Source of the DNA: JBAPRR01 sp049281195 | GTDB lineage: Bacteria; Actinomycetota; Acidimicrobiia; Acidimicrobiales; CAVXTF01 | DNA: 8,485 nt | Reading direction: 5' to 3' | Assembly (NCBI GenBank): GCA_049281195.1 | Contig: JBAPRR010000157.1 | Span: forward strand, 1-8,485 | In this document: in pieces, positions 5,560 to 8,485 of the stretch | Layout: every line of letters starts with the position of its first letter | How positions within the stretch are numbered: the stretch's first letter is position 1 | Notes under the pieces: generated by a model | The model's database searches: none | Told to the model about the DNA's origin: nothing | The model's input: the letters and a program-made list of their open reading frames with translations, nothing else | Position numbers and translations under genes: made by a program

Positions 5560-6849
5560 CTCGGCTGCCTGAGTCTCAGGGTCCTCAACAGCGACACCTG
5601 GTGCAGAAACATCCGGTTCATTCCTCTTCTTCGAGGCGATTCGCAGAAGCAGGATCGCGCACGGAATGATTGCCGAGGCAGCACCCACGCCTAGGGAGAT
5701 CCGCGGGCTGGTCGTCTGCGCGATCCAACCTACAAGCGGCCCTCCGATCGGTGCAGTGCCGAGGAAGCCGATTGCGTAGATGGCCATCACGCGGCCGCGC
5801 ATGACCGGATCGACCCGCAGCTGAATGGTGGAGTTGGCAGTCGAGATGAATGCGATCGAGAGCGCACCCATCGGAACGATGGCGATGGCAGCAACAACGA
5901 GATTCGGGGAAAGCGCCAGAGCAAGGTTCAAGACACCGAAAGCCAGACCGACCGCACCCACCCGCAAGACGTTGGGCTTGCTCCTGCTCGCAGTCACGAG
6001 GCCGCCTATGACCGCACCGCCTGCCATGAGTGACGTGAACATCGAGTAGATGCCGGCCCCACCGTGAAATGTCTCCTTCGAGAACAGGGCAAGGGTGACG
6101 GTGAAGTTGTAGGCGAGTGTGCCCGCCGCGAACACGAGGATGAGCACCTCTCTGAGGTCCCGCGAACGCCACGCGTAACGAAGACCCTCCCGGGCTTGAC
6201 CTTTCGCCCGCGGTGCCTGCTTCGACGGGTGGAGCTCCGTCTTGCGCATGAGCGCCAGCGCCACGATCACTGCGATGTACGACGCCGCGTTCACCTCGAA
6301 GCAGACCGCGATGCCGACCGTAGCGATGAGCAACCCACCGATGGCGGGCCCGATGATTCGTGCTCCGTTCATGATGATGCTGTTCAGGCTGACCGCGTTT
6401 TGAAGGTCCGACGGCCCCACCATCTCGACCGCGAACGACTGCCTGGTCGGGTTATCGACGAGATTTACGAACCCGAGCAGAAGCGCGAGCAGGAATACCT
6501 GCCACAGGCGCACGGCTCCGGTCGCGGTCAGAATTCCAAGGGCCAAAGCCAGAATTCCGGCGGCTGTCTGTGTTCCGAACAGGATGCGACGCTTGTCGAA
6601 ACGGTCGGCGATCAGCCCGCCCCATACGCCGAACAGCAGCATCGGTAGGAACTGCAGAGCAATAGTGACCCCGAGGTCGAATCCCTCCGACGAATTCGGT
6701 GCGAGCTTCAGCACCAGCCACGCCTGAGCAACGCTCTGCATCCACGTTCCGGAGACCGAGATCGTCTGCCCGGTGAACCACAACCTGTAGTTGCGGCTCT
6801 TGAGGGCTTTGAAGGTGTTGTGTGCGACGCCTCGGACCCGGGGGCTCAC
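5545..6849 (-). CDS. MFS exporter (MFS_3 / EntS-like)
   Basis: A 434-residue integral membrane transporter of the major facilitator superfamily, probably a proton-driven exporter of a small molecule such as a drug, siderophore or metabolite. The opening (FKALKSRNYRLWFTGQTISV, 13-32) is the characteristic start of the MFS_3 group. Motif A between helices 2 and 3 is GVWGGLIADRFDKRR (74-88), followed by many hydrophobic segments, DNPTRQSFAVEM (132-143), and a charged central loop near 202-230 (KTELHPSKQAPRAKGQAREG). The tail after about residue 416 is acidic and soluble. The GTG start at 6849 overlaps the MarR stop (GTGA), so the pair is translationally coupled and very likely under MarR control. 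The substrate cannot be deduced; drug efflux and export of an endogenous compound are both possible. Confidence 0.88.
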   Translation of the reverse strand: MSPRVRGVAHNTFKALKSRNYRLWFTGQTISVSGTWMQSVAQAWLVLKLAPNSSEGFDLGVTIALQFLPMLLFGVWGGLIADRFDKRRILFGTQTAAGILALALGILTATGAVRLWQVFLLALLLGFVNLVDNPTRQSFAVEMVGPSDLQNAVSLNSIIMNGARIIGPAIGGLLIATVGIAVCFEVNAASYIAVIVALALMRKTELHPSKQAPRAKGQAREGLRYAWRSRDLREVLILVFAAGTLAYNFTVTLALFSKETFHGGAGIYSMFTSLMAGGAVIGGLVTASRSKPNVLRVGAVGLAFGVLNLALALSPNLVVAAIAIVPMGALSIAFISTANSTIQLRVDPVMRGRVMAIYAIGFLGTAPIGGPLVGWIAQTTSPRISLGVGAASAIIPCAILLLRIASKKRNEPDVSAPGVAVEDPETQAAELGVA

Positions 6850-7439
6850 TGGGGCTCGACCAACCTCTCGAGGAGGGTGACCAATTCCTCGAGCTTGTCT
6901 CTTTCCTCAGGCGGGAGCCGCTTCAACCGGGCTGCCACGAACGCCGTCCTCACGGAACGGTTTTGCTGCAGGATCTTCATTCCCTGCGGGGTCAGCTTCA
7001 CCCTGACAATCCGTCTGTCCGCCGGGTTGACCTCTCTGTCGAGAAATCCCGTCGCCACCAGAGTGTCGATCTGCCTGGTCATGCTCGGCGGCTGGACCTT
7101 CTCCCTGGCCGCCAGCTCACCAAGGGTGGGTTTGCCAAGTGTCTCCACCGAAGAAAGCACAGAGACCTGAGAGGGCGTCAGGTCGCCCACGAGCTGCTGG
7201 CGCAGTTGCCGCGACAACCTGAGCACCGCCAGCCTGAGCCGTGCGGCCAGCTCGCCTTCCACGGTCGACGTGGGGCGCTTCTTGGCGGTCGCAGAGGCGG
7301 GTGCGGCAGGGCTCGGCGAGGAGACCGTGGCGCTGATCTGCTCGAGCTCCACGGTGAGGTCGTTTCCCCCGGCGCCTTCTCCGGTGACTTTCGACTCGTT
7401 CGATTTCGTTGTTGCTGCGGTTTCTGCCGTTTTCTGCAT
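6846..7439 (-). CDS. MarR family winged-helix transcriptional regulator
   Basis: A 197-residue regulator with a typical MarR winged-helix core. It includes LTPSQVSVLSSVE (87-99), the helix-turn-helix LGELAAREKVQPPSMTRQID (106-125), the wing NPADRRIVRVKLTPQG (138-153) and a C-terminal dimerisation helix (PPEERDKLEELVTLLERLV). MarR proteins are dimers that usually repress their own operon and release DNA on binding a small ligand. The first 58 or so residues are unusual: a Ser/Thr/Ala/Gly-rich, probably disordered segment, about 50 residues longer than most family members. The ATG at 7439 has no good ribosome site. An in-frame GTG within LTVELEQ (codon 30) would shorten the extension by 29 residues. 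It lies directly upstream of, and overlaps, the exporter gene, and is divergent from an AidB-like dehydrogenase gene, with a palindrome in between that is its likely target. Confidence 0.88.
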   Translation of the reverse strand: MQKTAETAATTKSNESKVTGEGAGGNDLTVELEQISATVSSPSPAAPASATAKKRPTSTVEGELAARLRLAVLRLSRQLRQQLVGDLTPSQVSVLSSVETLGKPTLGELAAREKVQPPSMTRQIDTLVATGFLDREVNPADRRIVRVKLTPQGMKILQQNRSVRTAFVAARLKRLPPEERDKLEELVTLLERLVEPQ

Positions 7440-7488
7440 CTCGAGTGGGGTTCTGTTCGCTTCGGGTCTGACGGATGGTTTCGATACC

Positions 7489-7507
7489 TAATTAGCAGTC
7501 CTAACTA
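7489..7507. promoter_or_regulatory. Likely MarR operator palindrome
   Basis: The 19-base imperfect palindrome TAATTAGCAGTCCTAACTA has half-sites TTAG and CTAA around a 5-base centre, with TA/TA ends matching and one mismatched pair (7491/7505). It is AT-rich against a GC-rich background and lies 50 bases before the MarR start. Size and symmetry fit a dimeric MarR site. Its placement across putative -10 boxes would allow repression of the marR-exporter operon and possibly the divergent gene. Confidence 0.55.
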
Positions 7508-7509
7508 TA
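7504..7509 (-). promoter_or_regulatory. Candidate -10 box for the marR-exporter operon
   Basis: On the minus strand TATAGT differs from TATAAT at one base. It would start transcription about 55-60 bases before the MarR ATG. It overlaps the palindrome at 7489-7507, as expected for an autorepressed gene. No convincing -35 box is seen. Confidence 0.4.
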
Positions 7510-7529
7510 TCGCGTACTGGGGAGACTTG

Positions 7530-7580
7530 GTGCCGGCTGTGCCCGACTCCGTAAGGAGGCAACCGGAGCCTCGGCCTTGA
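7530..7580 (+). other. Possible 16-codon leader ORF before the AidB-like gene
   Basis: A GTG at 7530 is preceded, with 5-base spacing, by GGGGAG (7519-7524). It opens a frame of 16 codons (MPAVPDSVRRQPEPRP) ending at TGA 7578-7580, 23 bases before the ATG of the dehydrogenase. It holds adjacent AGG AGG arginine codons and a Pro-rich end, and a hairpin (GCCTC 7568-7572 / GAGGC 7578-7582) covers its stop. It could be a leader peptide or chance. It would be bypassed if the gene is leaderless. Confidence 0.15.
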
Positions 7581-7590
7581 GGCCCGGTCG

Positions 7591-7596
7591 TAGGCT
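7591..7596 (+). promoter_or_regulatory. Candidate -10 box for leaderless AidB-like transcript
   Basis: TAGGCT (TANNNT) ends 7 bases before the ATG at 7604, the same spacing as the box before the dehydrogenase at 4242. The bases between (GGCGGGC) are a poor Shine-Dalgarno. This supports transcription starting at or next to the start codon. Confidence 0.4.
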
Positions 7597-7603
7597 GGCG
7601 GGC

Positions 7604-8485
7604 ATGCTTCCCGACTACGCAGAGTTCGAGCAGGCCATGGGGCTCGACTGGTACGAGATGGATCCAAACCTGAGCGGGCTGCTCGACCTCCACCTGCCCG
7701 ATGCAGAGGAGCGCAAGTTCGCCGAGGAACACGTGGCACGGTTCGGCGAGCTCGTCGGCCGGACCATCGCTCCCCGAGCAGAGGTCACCGACAAGCACGG
7801 ACCCGTGCTACGTCGGTATGACAGATGGGGCTACGAAGTCGACGAGGTACTCCACAACTCCACGTGGACCGACAACAAGGCGGACCTGGTGCGAAACGGG
7901 TTCGTATCCCTCGAGGCCTACGCCGGTAGAGCCGTTCCCGCGGTCCTCAGCGCTTCGGTTGCGTACATCGTCAACCAGGCAGAGACCGCGGTCCACTGCG
8001 GGCTCGGGATGACCGGCGCAGCCGCCGACATCGTCGAGCGTTACGCGCCAGCCGGTGTCCGTTCCGATCTGCTCGACAGATTGCGAAGCCTCGACCCTTC
8101 CTACGCCTGGGAAGGCGGAATGTTCCTGACCGAGCGCCAGGGCGGTTCAGACGTTGGCGCCAACACCACGGCTGCGGTTCAAGATGGCGACGAGTGGCGT
8201 CTGACCGGCGAGAAGCATTTCTGCTCCAACGTTGACGCAGAGGTATTCATCGTCCTGGCCCGGCCAGATGGAGCGCCCCCCGGAGCCCGTGGACTTGGCA
8301 CGTTCATTGTTCCCCGGCTGCTGGCGGACGGCTCTCCGAACGGCTTCACGATCAAGCGGCTGAAGCCGAAGCTCGGCACCGTAGGCGTCCCCACCGGAGA
8401 GGTGTCGCTGGACCACGCTGTCGGATGGCTTGCCGGACCTCAGCCCGGTGAGGCTTCGTCAGAAGGTGACGGCGCACGGGACGGC
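7604..8485 (+). CDS. AidB-like acyl-CoA dehydrogenase, 5' part
   Basis: The first 294 codons of an acyl-CoA dehydrogenase superfamily protein, open to the window edge. The match is to the AidB-like branch: an extended N-terminal domain with APRAEVTDKHGPVLRRYDRWG (56-76), the flavin-region block MFLTERQGGSDVGANTT (163-179), GEKHFCSNVDAEVFIVLARP (202-221), and KRLKPKLGTVGVPTGEV (251-267), in which the G-x-P-T-G-E segment is typical. The visible end (GARDG) is where AidB-like proteins continue into the C-terminal helical domain, so about half the protein is missing. AidB of E. coli belongs to the alkylation response and binds DNA through its own C-terminal domain. Most actinobacterial relatives are simply annotated FadE-like, so a DNA-repair role is not implied. 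Divergent from the MarR gene; shared control is possible through the palindrome at 7489-7507. Confidence 0.85.
   Translation, partial: MLPDYAEFEQAMGLDWYEMDPNLSGLLDLHLPDAEERKFAEEHVARFGELVGRTIAPRAEVTDKHGPVLRRYDRWGYEVDEVLHNSTWTDNKADLVRNGFVSLEAYAGRAVPAVLSASVAYIVNQAETAVHCGLGMTGAAADIVERYAPAGVRSDLLDRLRSLDPSYAWEGGMFLTERQGGSDVGANTTAAVQDGDEWRLTGEKHFCSNVDAEVFIVLARPDGAPPGARGLGTFIVPRLLADGSPNGFTIKRLKPKLGTVGVPTGEVSLDHAVGWLAGPQPGEASSEGDGARDG

Noticed and set aside
6822..7580. Plus-strand frame of 252 codons across the MarR gene
   Set aside because: Antisense to a clear MarR gene. Only its last 16 codons have a plausible start and ribosome site, and these are listed separately as a weak leader candidate.

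Overview
The window is chromosomal DNA of a GC-rich actinobacterium. The evidence is dense coding with strong C/G third-position bias, TTG/GTG starts, ATGA/GTGA gene overlaps, TANNNT boxes 7 bases before start codons as in leaderless transcripts, and several acyl-CoA dehydrogenases close together. The families would suit a soil or marine Acidimicrobiia-like lineage, but taxonomy cannot be settled from the sequence alone. I saw no rRNA, tRNA, CRISPR, insertion sequence or phage gene.

Layout. (1) Bases 1-458 (+): the 3' part of a secreted-type glutamic (G1/eqolisin) peptidase whose start lies outside the window. (2) Bases 459-614: a convergent gap holding two hairpins and a 27-base tandem duplication that copies the stop codon and tail of the next gene. 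(3) Bases 615-4122 (-): a three-gene operon with overlapping ends. In transcription order it encodes a GT4 glycosyltransferase, a class I SAM methyltransferase, and an alpha/alpha-toroid protein of the kind usually annotated 'prenyltransferase'. It looks like a glycoconjugate or glycolipid tailoring cassette of unknown product. (4) Bases 4123-4241: a divergent promoter region. (5) Bases 4242-5474 (+): a complete FadE-type acyl-CoA dehydrogenase, probably leaderless. (6) Bases 5475-5544: a short convergent gap with inverted repeats. (7) Bases 5545-7439 (-): a MarR regulator followed by an MFS exporter (GTGA overlap), a typical autoregulated efflux pair. (8) Bases 7440-7603: a divergent control region with an AT-rich 19-base palindrome, the best operator candidate in the window. 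(9) Bases 7604-8485 (+): the first 294 codons of an AidB-like acyl-CoA dehydrogenase, cut by the window edge.

Functionally, the MarR protein probably binds the palindrome and controls its own operon with the exporter, and perhaps the divergent AidB-like gene. The GT4/methyltransferase/toroid genes are translationally coupled and probably act on one substrate. Nothing in the window is clearly a new defence or mobile system. The most intriguing parts are the uncharacterised three-gene cassette, the stop-codon duplication at its end, and the control region at 7489-7603.
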